Position numbers and translations under genes: made by a program. From Sphingomonas sp. OK281 (lineage in GTDB: Bacteria > Pseudomonadota > Alphaproteobacteria > Sphingomonadales > Sphingomonadaceae), in the NCBI RefSeq assembly GCF_900115295.1, contig NZ_FOVZ01000007.1:62001-126000 (forward strand): 64,000 bases of DNA, given 5' to 3'. The notes below the pieces were generated by a model. It made no database searches. It was not told the DNA's origin and was given only the letters and a program-made list of their open reading frames with translations. Of the stretch, positions 1 through 9,290 are shown piece by piece (position 1 is the first letter of the stretch; every line of letters begins with the position of its first letter).

Positions 1-936
1 ATATTCGCACAGCGAATAGACAATCGAGCGGCCCGTGGCACGCAACGCCGCACCCATCTCGGCATAGCTGCGCCGTACCGTATCGGCATCGGCATAGAAC
101 CATTCGCCCGAGCACAAGTCGTATTTGACGTAATCGACACCCCAGGACGCGAAGGTCTTCGCGTCCTGGGCGACATGGCCGTAGCTTCCCTCATACCCGG
201 CACAGGTCCGCGGTCCCGGCGAACTGTAGATCCCGAACTTCAGCCCGCGCGCATGGACGTAGTCGGCGAGCCCCTTCATGTCGGGGAACTTTGCATTAGG
301 TTGCAGCACGCCCGCCGCATCGCGAGCGCCCTGCCAGCCATCGTCGATGTTGACGTAGCGATAACCGGCATCGCGCAGCCCGGTGGAGACCATCGCGTCG
401 GCCATCGCCCGGACGGTCTTGTCGTCGATGCGGTCGGCGAACTTGTTCCAGCTGCTCCAGCCCATCGGCGGTGTCGCGGACAGCCCGTCCGGCACCAGCC
501 TGGTGAGCGGCGGCAAGGCGGCGAACCGGAACGTGCGTGCGCGACGTTCGGCGACCGTCCCACGCCGTCCCGCCTGCACCACGTGCGACTCCCATATCCT
601 GCCGTCGAGCGTGATGCCTTTTGGCCCCAGCGTAGCCGTCCACCGTCGCGTGGGGTTCGCGCGGTCATTAATGTTGCGGGTGGCAAAGCTCAGGCGGGTG
701 CCGTCGATCACCGGATCGATCATCTCGACCGGACCGTACCACTGCGTCGTTACCCGCCCAGACAGCCCCGCGGCGGTACGATCGAGCTCCATCATCGTAA
801 CGCCGGGGTTGGCTGGCGCCGCCTCAAAAATCCACACGCCTTCCAATCTTGCGGTGGTGGCGGGCGACGCTGTCGCACCCGAAACTGCAGAGGCCGCGAT
901 CAGAACGCGCGCAATCGTGGCAACCCAGTGTCGCAT
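1..936 (-). CDS. GH27 alpha-galactosidase-like glycosidase (C-terminus beyond window edge)
   Basis: About 312 residues are visible; the 3' end runs off the left edge. An N-terminal signal peptide (hydrophobic, Ala-rich, about residues 5-25) predicts export. It is followed by a roughly 120-residue beta-rich domain and then the start of a family 27 TIM barrel. Diagnostic motifs are PMGWSSWNKF, YVNIDDGW and a VDYVKYDLC segment whose Asp aligns with the family nucleophile; the acid/base lies outside the window. GH27 enzymes remove terminal alpha-galactose (some act on beta-L-arabinopyranose). The ATG at 936 has GGGAG about 7 bases upstream. It is last in a minus-strand run that begins with hydroxyproline genes at 5102. 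In this context removal of Ser-linked alpha-galactose from extensin-like glycoproteins is a reasonable inference; ordinary galactoside use is the alternative. Confidence 0.85.
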   Translation of the reverse strand, partial: MRHWVATIARVLIAASAVSGATASPATTARLEGVWIFEAAPANPGVTMMELDRTAAGLSGRVTTQWYGPVEMIDPVIDGTRLSFATRNINDRANPTRRWTATLGPKGITLDGRIWESHVVQAGRRGTVAERRARTFRFAALPPLTRLVPDGLSATPPMGWSSWNKFADRIDDKTVRAMADAMVSTGLRDAGYRYVNIDDGWQGARDAAGVLQPNAKFPDMKGLADYVHARGLKFGIYSSPGPRTCAGYEGSYGHVAQDAKTFASWGVDYVKYDLCSGEWFYADADTVRRSYAEMGAALRATGRSIVYSLCEY

Positions 937-1009
937 TGCGGGAGCTCCCGAGATCTGTGAAACGAAGAGTCGGCGCACGGCGCGCGCCGACTAGCTTAGG
1001 TATTGACGC

Positions 1010-2428
1010 TCATGCCGTGACAAGCGGTGCCGGACGTCCCGCATCGCTCTTGCGTCGTCCGTATGCGAAGTAGATCACCAGACCGATGACGTTCCAGATG
1101 ACGAACCGCCCGAGCGTCGCGGTCGGCAGGCTCGAGAGCAGATACAAGCATCCGGCTACCGTCAATCCTCCGACCAGATACGCGGCCGGGCAACGAAACA
1201 GGCGAGGCATGTCCGGCGCGGTCCGGCGCAGCACGATGAGACAGACGCCCACCGAAATGAATGCGATCAGTGTGCCCGCATTGGCCAGTTCGGCGATCTC
1301 GTCGAGTCGGAAGAAGCCAGCGACGGCGGCGATCGTCAGGCCCGTCAGGAGCGTGATCATCGTCGGACCGCCGGACCGTGGGCTGACTGTTGCGAGCCGT
1401 CGCGGCAAAAGGCCATCACGCGCCATCACGAAGAAAATGCGGCTCTGCCCGTACATCATCACCAGGATCACCGAAGGCAGCGCGATGACAGCGGCGAGCG
1501 CGATTAACTGCGCTGCGAACGGCTGGCTCAACTGGCGCAGCACGAGCGCAAGCGGCTCGGGCGAATTGGCCAGCTGCGTGAACGGCAAAGCGCCGATCGC
1601 GGCGATCGCAACCGCCATGTAGATTACCGTGCACACCAGCATCGAACCGATAATCCCGATCGTCAGATCGCGCTTCGGGTTCTTGGTCTCCTCGGCGGAC
1701 GTTGCGACGGCATCGAACCCGTAAAACGCAAAGAACACGATCGCTGCTGCCGCCATAACCCCGCGCTTGTGACCGCCGATCTCGGTCGAGCCGAAGCCGT
1801 AGGGCATGAACGGTTGCAGATTGCCGCTCTTGAACGCGGGCAGCGCGTAGACGACGAAGATCGTCAGCGCGACCAGCTTGATGACGACGAGGACAATGTT
1901 GAGCGTCGCGCTCTGCCGTGTACCCAGGATCAGCATACCCATCACGGCTAGCGACACGAACACCGCCGGCAGGTTGATCAGCCCCCCGCCATGCGGTCCG
2001 ACGAGCAGCGCTGCCGGTAGGTGAATGCCCGCCGCCTGGATCCAACCGACGAGATACCCCGACCAGCCGACCGCGACCGTCGAGCACGCGAGGGAATATT
2101 CGAGGATCAAGCTCCATCCGACCACCCACGCGACGGTTTCGCCGAGTGCTGTGTAGCTGAAGGTATAGGCACTGCCCGCCGCCGGGATCAGCGTCGCCAT
2201 CTCGGTATAGGCAAGTGCTGCGCACCCACACACGACGCCGCACACAATGAATGCCAGGATCACCGCGGGACCAGCGCGTTCCGCACCGACGCCGACGAGC
2301 GTGTAGATGCCGGTGCCGACGATCGCGCCGACCCCAAGGGCGATCAGGTGCGGCCAGCTTAGAGTCTTGGCCAGACTATGCTGTTGAAGATGCGCCGGCG
2401 TTCCGAACGGTTTCCGCGGTCCAAACAT
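1010..2428 (-). CDS. APC-superfamily amino acid permease
   Basis: This 472-residue inner-membrane protein has about 12 hydrophobic segments. The first helix carries the GVGAIVGTGIYTLVG signature of the cationic-amino-acid-transporter/YfnA branch of the APC superfamily. The C-terminus is short, polar and positively charged. GGGGAG lies 6 bases before the ATG. It sits between the GntR regulator (21-bp gap) and the GH27 gene (73-bp gap) on the same strand, so it is probably co-transcribed with the hydroxyproline genes. Uptake of hydroxyproline, proline or another amino acid released by the extracellular enzymes is the likely role; the substrate cannot be read from the sequence. Confidence 0.85.
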   Translation of the reverse strand: MFGPRKPFGTPAHLQQHSLAKTLSWPHLIALGVGAIVGTGIYTLVGVGAERAGPAVILAFIVCGVVCGCAALAYTEMATLIPAAGSAYTFSYTALGETVAWVVGWSLILEYSLACSTVAVGWSGYLVGWIQAAGIHLPAALLVGPHGGGLINLPAVFVSLAVMGMLILGTRQSATLNIVLVVIKLVALTIFVVYALPAFKSGNLQPFMPYGFGSTEIGGHKRGVMAAAAIVFFAFYGFDAVATSAEETKNPKRDLTIGIIGSMLVCTVIYMAVAIAAIGALPFTQLANSPEPLALVLRQLSQPFAAQLIALAAVIALPSVILVMMYGQSRIFFVMARDGLLPRRLATVSPRSGGPTMITLLTGLTIAAVAGFFRLDEIAELANAGTLIAFISVGVCLIVLRRTAPDMPRLFRCPAAYLVGGLTVAGCLYLLSSLPTATLGRFVIWNVIGLVIYFAYGRRKSDAGRPAPLVTA

Positions 2429-2449
2429 GTACGCTCCCCAAAAAGTGAT

Positions 2450-3103
2450 TCAGTCGGAACTGGACTCGAACTGGCCACGCAGGTCGAGCAGCGTCGATCC
2501 GATGTGGCTGGCCAGCAGCGTCGTCAGCCGGGCCTCGTCCCGCGCCAGCCAGGTATCGAGGAGCTCGCGGTGTTCGAGATGCGCGCGATCTTCACGCCCG
2601 GCAGGCTGAAGATGCGCGACAACATAGCGTTCGGCGAGGATCGCGAGCCGCTCGACCGTCTGGGTCGTGAGCAGGCGTCGGCCCGGACGCACCAGTGCGG
2701 TGTGAAACACTCGATTGGCAATGGCCACTTCGGCCAGTCGTTCCCCGGCAGCGCTGTCGAGCTCCTCAAACGCGACCTTCGCAATCTCATGGTCGCTTGC
2801 GGTGGCGACGGTCGAGGCATAGGCCGCAGCGTTCGGCTCGATACTCAGCCGAAGCGCGAAAATGTCGTCGGCCTCGTGGGCGGACATCGGCCGGACCGCA
2901 TAACCGCGATTGGCGTGGCTGGTAAGCAGCCCCTCCTGCTCGAGGCGGGCCAGCGCCTCGCGCAAAGGAATTTTGCTCACCCCGAGCTCGGTTGCCAGAG
3001 CGTCCTGACGGATCGGCGTATTCCCGACCAGCTTGCCCGTCACGATCTGTTCGCGAACGATTTCGAACACTTGTTCTGACAACGTGCGGACGACGATGGC
3101 CAT
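2450..3103 (-). CDS. GntR-family (FadR/FCD subfamily) transcriptional regulator
   Basis: The protein has 217 residues. The N-terminal winged helix spans about residues 5-70 and includes IRQDALATELGVSKIPLREALARLE, here split as the typical DALATELGVSKIPLREA core. The C-terminal all-helical FCD ligand domain spans about 78-205, with His/Asp positions such as RVFHTAL expected to bind a metal and an organic acid. The ATG at 3103 was chosen because the reading frame further upstream is antisense to the epimerase gene. GntR-family HypR is a known repressor of hydroxyproline catabolism in Sinorhizobium. The position inside the epimerase/deaminase operon points to the same job, possibly via the TATAC-N-GTATA sites listed separately. 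Confidence 0.9.
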   Translation of the reverse strand: MAIVVRTLSEQVFEIVREQIVTGKLVGNTPIRQDALATELGVSKIPLREALARLEQEGLLTSHANRGYAVRPMSAHEADDIFALRLSIEPNAAAYASTVATASDHEIAKVAFEELDSAAGERLAEVAIANRVFHTALVRPGRRLLTTQTVERLAILAERYVVAHLQPAGREDRAHLEHRELLDTWLARDEARLTTLLASHIGSTLLDLRGQFESSSD

Positions 3104-3152
3104 CAGCGGAAAGCTCCAATGCGAGGAACGTGTCCAGAACGAAGGTGCCGGC

Positions 3153-4163
3153 TCACGTGACCTGGAAACCTTCCCAGAACGTGTCGCTACGATCAATCCA
3201 GATCGTATTAAATCCTGTCGCGATAGCAGAGCCTTCGATCGAGGGTATGATCGCGGGCGTGTCGCCCAGCGTTGTCTGGGCCTCGACCCGGCCGATGAAC
3301 CGGCTGCCGATATAGCTTTCGTGGACGAAGCGATCGCCGACCGACAGGCGCCCGCTATCCGCGAGATGCGCGAGCCGCGCCGAGGTGCCCGTGCCGCACG
3401 GTGAACGATCGATCGCCTTGTCGCCGTAGAACACCGCGTTGCGGCCGTCGGCTTCCTCGCCATCGCCCCCGCCGCGGGGTTTGTCCGCCCACAATACGTG
3501 GCTGACGCCGCAAATGGTTGGATCGAGCGGATGGACAGGCTCGAACACGCTGCGCACCGCCTCGCGGACCCGACCGCTGAGTTCGATCAGTCGCGCCGCA
3601 CCGAGATCGTCCAGCCCCGTGTAATTGCCCTGTGGCTCGACGATCGCGTAATAATTGCCGCCGTACGCGACGTCGATCGACAGCGGGCCGATGCCTGCGA
3701 CGTCGATTGCGATACCGCGCGCCGCCACATAGGCTGGCACGTTGGTGATCCGCACCGCGGTGACCTTGTCGCCCTGCGTTTCATAGGCGACGTCGATCAC
3801 GCCGGCGGGCACCTCGATCCGCAGCTTGCCCGGCTCGGCAGGCTGGATCAGGCCGTGTTCGAGGCCAAAGGTGACCATGCCGATCGTGCCATGTCCGCAC
3901 ATCGGCAGGCAACCGCTCGTCTCGATGAACAAGATGCCAATATCGGTATCGGGCCGGGTCGGCGGATACAGGAACCCGCCCGACATCATGTCATGGCCAC
4001 GTGGCTCGAAACACAGGCCGGTACGAATCCAGTCGAATCGTGCCATGAAATCCTGGCGTCGCTCCGACATGGACACCCCTTTCAGCAGGGGGGCCCCGCC
4101 CGCGACGAGGCGGACGGGATTACCGGCAGTGTGGCCGTCGATGCAGAAGAAGGTGTGACGCAT
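3153..4163 (-). CDS. 4-hydroxyproline 2-epimerase (proline racemase family)
   Basis: This 336-residue cytoplasmic enzyme belongs to the proline racemase fold. Both catalytic cysteines are present: Cys89 in MCGHGTIG and Cys256 in SPCGTGTSAR. The Cys/Cys pair distinguishes epimerases and racemases from trans-3-hydroxyproline dehydratases, which have Thr at the second position. It would convert trans-4-hydroxy-L-proline to cis-4-hydroxy-D-proline, the first step of the pathway. It lies 12 bp downstream of the DapA-like deaminase gene and 49 bp upstream of the GntR gene, in the same operon. The ribosome-binding site is weak, which fits translation linked to the upstream gene. Confidence 0.92.
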   Translation of the reverse strand: MRHTFFCIDGHTAGNPVRLVAGGAPLLKGVSMSERRQDFMARFDWIRTGLCFEPRGHDMMSGGFLYPPTRPDTDIGILFIETSGCLPMCGHGTIGMVTFGLEHGLIQPAEPGKLRIEVPAGVIDVAYETQGDKVTAVRITNVPAYVAARGIAIDVAGIGPLSIDVAYGGNYYAIVEPQGNYTGLDDLGAARLIELSGRVREAVRSVFEPVHPLDPTICGVSHVLWADKPRGGGDGEEADGRNAVFYGDKAIDRSPCGTGTSARLAHLADSGRLSVGDRFVHESYIGSRFIGRVEAQTTLGDTPAIIPSIEGSAIATGFNTIWIDRSDTFWEGFQVT

Positions 4164-4175
4164 TGCCGGTAGCTA

Positions 4176-5102
4176 TCAGGCTGCGACGGCAGGCGCGAGG
4201 GCGGGCGAGAGGTCGGGCCGGGTGGCTGCAGCCTTCTCTACCATCGCGATCACCTCGGCACGGCGCGCGCCGACCAGCGGGTAGCGCGGCGGCAGGACAC
4301 GCTCCGAACCTCGGCCCATGACCTGTTCGGCAAGCTTGATCGACTGGACCAGGTCATGCTCGGCATCGAGATGCAACAGCGGCATGAACCAGCGATAGAT
4401 TTCCATCGCCTTGGCATGATCGCCCCGCTCGAACGCACGGACCAACTCGACCGATTCCCGCGGAAACGCGTTGGTCAGGCCCGAGACCCAGCCCTGCGCG
4501 CCAAGGTAAAGCCCCTCGAGCGCCACGTCGTCGAGCCCTGCGAACAGCACGTAGCGATCGCCGAACGCGGCGACGACGTCGGAGAAGCGACGCGTATCGG
4601 GCGCGGATTCCTTTACCGCGACGATGTTCTTCACGTCGACCAGTGCCGCAAGAACCTCGTTGTCGATCTGCGTGCGGTACGCGGGCGGATTGTTATAGAG
4701 CATGATCGGCAGGCCAACGCCGTTCGCCACGCCCTTGAAATGCTCGACCAGTTCGTGCGGCTTCGGAACATAGACCATTGGCGGCAGCAGCATCAGGCCA
4801 TCGGCCCCAACCTTCTCCGCGGCTTGCGCGTACCGAACGGCGCGACGCGTGTCGTATTCCGAAACACCGGTGACGACCGGGACGCGACCGGCGACTGCCT
4901 CGACTATCGCGGTGAGCACCTCGACTTTCTCGTCGAATTCAAACGAGTTGTTCTCGCCTACCGTCCCGAGCGCGATCACGCCGGTCACGCCGTCACGGAT
5001 CAGGTCATCGACGACCCGCTGCGTGTCGGCCAGATCGATCGACAGATCTTCACGAATCTGCGTCGTAACTGCTGGAAAAACGCCCTTCCATTCGACAGAC
5101 AT
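4176..5102 (-). CDS. DapA-family lyase, probable 1-pyrroline-4-hydroxy-2-carboxylate deaminase
   Basis: The protein has 308 residues and a full-length DHDPS/NAL-type TIM barrel. It shows the Schiff-base lysine (Lys164 in VAVKES) and the conserved Tyr136 in the LYNNPP segment. The GTVGEN motif replaces the GTTGE of true DHDPS. In hydroxyproline clusters this family deaminates 1-pyrroline-4-hydroxy-2-carboxylate to 2-oxoglutarate semialdehyde. It is the first gene of the minus-strand operon, with the epimerase next. The start at 5102 lies beside a divergent promoter region shared with the D-amino-acid dehydrogenase. The semialdehyde dehydrogenase needed to finish the pathway is not in this window. 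Confidence 0.88.
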   Translation of the reverse strand: MSVEWKGVFPAVTTQIREDLSIDLADTQRVVDDLIRDGVTGVIALGTVGENNSFEFDEKVEVLTAIVEAVAGRVPVVTGVSEYDTRRAVRYAQAAEKVGADGLMLLPPMVYVPKPHELVEHFKGVANGVGLPIMLYNNPPAYRTQIDNEVLAALVDVKNIVAVKESAPDTRRFSDVVAAFGDRYVLFAGLDDVALEGLYLGAQGWVSGLTNAFPRESVELVRAFERGDHAKAMEIYRWFMPLLHLDAEHDLVQSIKLAEQVMGRGSERVLPPRYPLVGARRAEVIAMVEKAAATRPDLSPALAPAVAA

Positions 5103-5134
5103 TCGTTCTCGACCTTTCTAATATTGCTTATATA

Positions 5135-5145
5135 TATACCGTATA
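5135..5145. promoter_or_regulatory. Palindromic operator candidate TATACCGTATA
   Basis: An exact inverted repeat (TATAC-C-GTATA) lies in the 77-bp AT-rich gap between the divergent deaminase and dehydrogenase genes. The same pattern occurs upstream of three other operons in this island (14471, 14540, 29276). The size and symmetry fit a GntR/FadR-type operator. Binding by the regulator at 2450-3103 is inferred. Confidence 0.6.
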
Positions 5146-5179
5146 CGAAATCGATCCCGCAGTGCAACAGGAGAATGAC

Positions 5180-6439
5180 GTGCGATCGATCGCAATTATC
5201 GGCGCCGGAATCATCGGGTTGAGTAGCGCGATCGCATTGCTCGATCGCGGATTCACCGTGACGGTGTTCGATGCCGATCCCGACGGTCGCGCCGCGTCAT
5301 GGGGCAATGCGGGACATATCGCCGTCGAGCAGGTCGAACCGCTGGCGTCGCCCGCAGCCCTGAAGTCCGTGCCGCGCCGCCTGTTCTCCATGGGCGGAGC
5401 ACTAGCGCTGCCGCTGTCGATGGCGGCGCGGTGGCTACCGTTCGCGACGCGGCTCGTTGCCGCCTCGACGCCCGCACGGTTTGCTGCGGGGACCTCCGCA
5501 TTGACACCGCTGGTGGCGGCCGCGATGCCGGCCTGGCAGGATCTGGTCCGCACTATCGGTGACGAAGGCCTGCTTCGTCGCGATGGGCACCTCGTCCTGT
5601 GGGAGAGCGCCGCGACCGCCGCCGCCGGGCGCGCGAAATGGGCGCGGACCGACATTGGCACCGCCCGGATCGAGGATGCCGACGACGCGCTGTTGCGGCG
5701 CCTCGGCGGGATAACCCGATCGGTCGGGGGCGCGATCCGGTTTACGGGCAGCGGACAGATCGCCGACCTGGATCGCCTCGCGGTCGCGCTGAAAGCGGCG
5801 CTCGTTGCCCGCGGTGGACGGATCGTCTCCGCAGCGGCAACGCTCGCGCCCGACGGCGACGATATTCGGCTCGTCGGTCACGATGCCGATCTGGTGCTGG
5901 TGACGGCCGGAGTTCGGTCGCGGGCGCTGTTGGAACCGCTCGGCTACCGCGTGCCGATGATCGCAGAACGCGGCTATCATATCCGCGCACCGATCCACGC
6001 GTCCCTTAACGTCGGCGCCGACCGCTGGCCTGCCGACATGCCGCCTTTGGTGTTCGAGGACCGCTCGATGATCGTGACGCGCTACGCGGATACCGTGCAG
6101 GCAGCGAGCTTCGTCGAGTTGGGCGATCCCGATGCACCTGCCGATCCGCGCAAATGGCAGCGGCTGGAGAAGCATATCGCAGACCTTGGTCTGCCGATCG
6201 CCGGGCCGTACAGCCGGTGGATGGGGTCGCGTCCTACCCTGCCCGACTACTTGCCCGCAATCGGACGCTCGAGCACCAGCGCCAATCTGTTCTACGCCTT
6301 CGGGCATCAGCATCTGGGCCTTACGCTGGCGCCGATCACGGCGCAGATCGTAGCTGCGCTAGTTACCGAGACCGCGCCGCCGGTGCCAATCTCTGCCTTT
6401 TCGCTGTCCCGCTTTGCCACCAAAGGAAGTTCCCAATGA
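5180..6439 (+). CDS. FAD-dependent D-amino acid (cis-4-hydroxy-D-proline) dehydrogenase, DadA-like
   Basis: The protein is about 419 residues with an N-terminal Rossmann FAD site (GAGIIGLSSA) and the DAO fold throughout. The C-terminus carries a GHQHLGLTLAP motif typical of DadA-like oxidases. The GTG at 5180 is preferred over one at 5162 because CAGGAG lies 6 bases upstream and the protein then begins directly with the first beta strand. It would oxidise cis-4-hydroxy-D-proline to 1-pyrroline-4-hydroxy-2-carboxylate, linking the epimerase and deaminase encoded divergently. Its stop overlaps the M24 peptidase start (ATGA), so the two are translationally coupled. Confidence 0.87.
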   Translation: MRSIAIIGAGIIGLSSAIALLDRGFTVTVFDADPDGRAASWGNAGHIAVEQVEPLASPAALKSVPRRLFSMGGALALPLSMAARWLPFATRLVAASTPARFAAGTSALTPLVAAAMPAWQDLVRTIGDEGLLRRDGHLVLWESAATAAAGRAKWARTDIGTARIEDADDALLRRLGGITRSVGGAIRFTGSGQIADLDRLAVALKAALVARGGRIVSAAATLAPDGDDIRLVGHDADLVLVTAGVRSRALLEPLGYRVPMIAERGYHIRAPIHASLNVGADRWPADMPPLVFEDRSMIVTRYADTVQAASFVELGDPDAPADPRKWQRLEKHIADLGLPIAGPYSRWMGSRPTLPDYLPAIGRSSTSANLFYAFGHQHLGLTLAPITAQIVAALVTETAPPVPISAFSLSRFATKGSSQ

Positions 6440-7620
6440 CCATCGGCGGATCCACCGCGGCCGAACAGCTGGCGACACTGGCGCCTCGGCTTGTCCCCGT
6501 GCTGCAAATCACTGGAGACGAGCGACTGGCTCGCCTGGACAAGGTGCGCGCGCTGACCGCGGCGGCAGGTGCCGATGCGCTGCTGATCGGTGCGGGCGAC
6601 AGCCTGCTCTATTTCGCGGGCATACCCTGGGGCGCGACCGAGCGGTTGGTAGCGCTGCTGGTGCCCGTCGCCGGCGATCCCGTTATGATCTGCCCACGGT
6701 TCGAACAAGGTTCGCTCGAAGCGGCGCTGGCGATTCCTGCGGAGTTGCGACTTTGGGAAGAGGATGAGAGCCCGGCTGCCTTGATCGCCGATGCGCTGAA
6801 GCCCGGCGCTCGGCTACTGCTCGATCCGCTGCTGCCTTACGGCGCCGCGGCAGCGCTCGGCAGCGTCGGTGGACTCTCGCTCGGCAATGGTGCGAGCGTG
6901 ATCGACGGTTGCCGGATGATCAAGAGCGCGGCCGAGCTGGCGCTACTCTCGCAAGCCAAGGCGATGACGATCGAGGTCCACCGCAGCGCTGCCCGGATCC
7001 TGACGCCCGGCATCGCCACCAGCGAGGTGATCCACTTCATCAACGAGGCCCATCGGGCGCTGGGCTCGGCCGGCTCGTATTTCTGCGCCGTCCAATTCGG
7101 CCTCGCTACCGCATTCCCGCACGGCCTGCCCGGCGACCAGTTGCTCGAGGAGGACCAACTGGTGCTGATCGATACAGGCTGCCGGGTGGACGGCTATCAT
7201 TCGGACATCACCCGCACCTATGCCTTCGGCAAGGTCGGCGACGAAGAACGCGCGATTTGGGACGTCGAGCACGAGGCGCAGGCTGCGGCGTTTGCCGCGG
7301 TGCGTCCCGGCGTGCGGTGCGAGAGCGTCGACGCCGCAGCACGCACGGTGCTTGAGAAGTCCGGGCTCGGACCCGATTACCGGTTGCCCGGATTGCCGCA
7401 TCGCACCGGTCACGGCATCGGCCTCTCGATCCACGAACCGGCGTATCTCGTACGGGGTGATAGGACGCCACTCGCGCCGGGCATGTGCTTTTCAAACGAA
7501 CCGATGATCGTGGTGCCGGACCGGTTCGGCATCCGACTGGAGGATCATTTCCACGTCACCGAGACGGGCGCTGAGTGGTTCACCGAGCCGCAGCCTTCGA
7601 TCGATCGGCCGTTCGGGTAA
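6436..7620 (+). CDS. M24 Xaa-Pro aminopeptidase/dipeptidase (cytosolic)
   Basis: The protein has 394 residues and no signal peptide. The N-terminal creatinase-like domain (about 25-160) precedes the pita-bread catalytic domain. All five metal ligands are visible: Asp246 (IDTG), Asp257 (HSDITR), His326 (GHGIG), Glu355 (SNEPM) and Glu369 (RLEDHF). Such enzymes cut the bond before proline, or split Xaa-Pro dipeptides. Coupling by a 4-base overlap to the D-hydroxyproline dehydrogenase suggests it releases hydroxyproline or proline from imported peptides and feeds the pathway directly. AAGGAAG precedes the start. Confidence 0.9.
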   Translation: MTIGGSTAAEQLATLAPRLVPVLQITGDERLARLDKVRALTAAAGADALLIGAGDSLLYFAGIPWGATERLVALLVPVAGDPVMICPRFEQGSLEAALAIPAELRLWEEDESPAALIADALKPGARLLLDPLLPYGAAAALGSVGGLSLGNGASVIDGCRMIKSAAELALLSQAKAMTIEVHRSAARILTPGIATSEVIHFINEAHRALGSAGSYFCAVQFGLATAFPHGLPGDQLLEEDQLVLIDTGCRVDGYHSDITRTYAFGKVGDEERAIWDVEHEAQAAAFAAVRPGVRCESVDAAARTVLEKSGLGPDYRLPGLPHRTGHGIGLSIHEPAYLVRGDRTPLAPGMCFSNEPMIVVPDRFGIRLEDHFHVTETGAEWFTEPQPSIDRPFG

Positions 7621-7669
7621 GGTCGAGGACTCGCCACCCTTATCCTCCCACTCGTTTCACGAGCAGACC

Positions 7670-7699
7670 CCTTCCTTCTCGCAATCGGGAGAGGGAAGG
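7670..7699. terminator. Hairpin between convergent genes (terminator or REP-like)
   Basis: An 11-bp stem with one G-T pair and an 8-base loop lies between the stops of the M24 gene and the GH43 gene. It is nested in a wider imperfect inverted repeat (7637-7719; TATCCTC against GAGGATA). No clear T-run follows, so either a bidirectional terminator or a REP-type palindrome is possible. Confidence 0.5.
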
Positions 7700-7727
7700 C
7701 GGCGGCGGAGAGGATAGGGCGTTGCGC

Positions 7728-9290
7728 TCAATTGCAGGCCGATACCGGCGCTGCGTCGATCGGGCGTACCAACACCGGCTGGGCGCGAGGCCCGAGCGCC
7801 TCCCATTCCTCGACCGCGATCCCAGCATGCTCGCCCCCCGCACCCGAGGCATCGAACACCGCGCGCAGGCAGCGCGTGGTGACGGGCGCGAAGCTCGCCG
7901 GCTGAAACCTGCCGACCGCAGTGCCGAACCCGTCCGGGCTCGACACCGGTTTCCAGCCACCGCTCCAATATTCCAGATGCCAGCGCGCCGGCGGGGCAAC
8001 GCCGATCGCCGACCCGGCGGGCTGGTCCGCCCAGAACCATATCCGTGCGCCGTCAAGTGTCACCGGTTTGTCCCAGCGATATTCGATCCATTGCTGCGCC
8101 GGATTGCGCGGGCTCCAGCTGCCCCACATGTCGGGCGGCAGCGGGGCGACCTTGGTAATGCCGTCGTTGAGCGACTTGATCCAATATTGCAGCGGGATCG
8201 GTTCGTTGGACGCCGCCGCGCTCGCCGATCGCGCCAGGTTGCGCGAGGGTGCCAGTGCCGGCTGCGGGCGCCGGGTCGGCATCACCGGCAGGATCGTCGC
8301 CGGGCTGACGCTGTCGTCGAAGTGCATCTCGTCGAGCGCCACGCTACGACGGAAATGCCCGCCGCCCACTGCGTCGGCGGTGTGATAGGCGAGATACCAG
8401 TGTCCCTTGAATTCGACCGCACCCGAATGCGAGGTCGTCGAGGACACTGGTTTCAGTACCACGCCGCGATAGGTCCACGGCCCCATCGGTGACGGCGCGG
8501 TGCCATAGGCGATGCAGGCATGGTACACCGCAGGCGTGCAATCCGATCGCGGCCCGGCGTGATTGCCGGCATAGAGCATGTAATAGGTGCCGTTGCGCTT
8601 CATGATCCACGGCGCCTCGAAGAAGCCGGTCAGACCCTCGACCGGGACCTCCCGACCCTTTGGCGTGATCATGTCGCGCTCGAGTTCCATCCCACGTAAC
8701 TGACCAAACGTACCCCAATAGATGTACACGCGGCCATCGTCATCGATCATCACCGTCGGATCGATGTTCTGGATGGCGTTGGCGACCGGCACGCGTTGCG
8801 AGATGATCGGACCAGACGGATGCGCGTCGCGCCAAGGCCCGATCGGGCTGTCCGCCACCGCGACGCCGATCGCGAAGCCGTCCTTGGCGTCGGTGTCCTT
8901 CTCCAGCACGGGCGCGTACAGATACAGCTTCCCGCCGGGGCCGCGGACGATCTGCCCGGCATAGGCGCGGCCTGGCGCGGCCCAGGCGAACACCGCCTCG
9001 GGACGTGCGATGGCTGGGTAATGCGCCCAGTCGCCCGATTTGGGATCCTTGGTGGCGAGCAACTGCCACTCGTTCATGATAAAGTCGTTGACGTCCTTGG
9101 GCGCCTCGTCGCGCCCGGCGAGGATCCACAGCGTATCGTCGATGACTACCGGCGCCGGGTCGGTCGAGTAATAGCGCCCGTCGGCGAGGATCGGGTTGCC
9201 GGGACTGTGCAGACGCTCGGCAACGGGCGCCTGCGCGGTGACGACGCTCGATACGAAAACTGCCGCCGCCAGCCAGCCACTATTCCTCAT
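7728..9290 (-). CDS. Exported GH43 arabinofuranosidase-like glycosidase with C-terminal beta-sandwich
   Basis: The protein has 520 residues with a signal peptide ending near Ala20. A five-bladed GH43 propeller spans about 28-335 with the expected catalytic trio: Asp44 (STDPAP), Asp177 (NIDPTV) and Glu225 (FFEAPW). A C-terminal domain (about 360-510) resembles a carbohydrate-binding or accessory beta-sandwich. GH43 members attack alpha-L-arabinofuranosides, arabinans or xylosides. In bifidobacteria a GH43 enzyme (HypAA) removes the alpha-1,3-arabinose that caps hydroxyproline-linked arabinan, and the linked GH127 gene makes a similar role plausible here. Its start overlaps the DUF885 gene by 11 bases; it is last in the operon. 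Confidence 0.88.
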   Translation of the reverse strand: MRNSGWLAAAVFVSSVVTAQAPVAERLHSPGNPILADGRYYSTDPAPVVIDDTLWILAGRDEAPKDVNDFIMNEWQLLATKDPKSGDWAHYPAIARPEAVFAWAAPGRAYAGQIVRGPGGKLYLYAPVLEKDTDAKDGFAIGVAVADSPIGPWRDAHPSGPIISQRVPVANAIQNIDPTVMIDDDGRVYIYWGTFGQLRGMELERDMITPKGREVPVEGLTGFFEAPWIMKRNGTYYMLYAGNHAGPRSDCTPAVYHACIAYGTAPSPMGPWTYRGVVLKPVSSTTSHSGAVEFKGHWYLAYHTADAVGGGHFRRSVALDEMHFDDSVSPATILPVMPTRRPQPALAPSRNLARSASAAASNEPIPLQYWIKSLNDGITKVAPLPPDMWGSWSPRNPAQQWIEYRWDKPVTLDGARIWFWADQPAGSAIGVAPPARWHLEYWSGGWKPVSSPDGFGTAVGRFQPASFAPVTTRCLRAVFDASGAGGEHAGIAVEEWEALGPRAQPVLVRPIDAAPVSACN

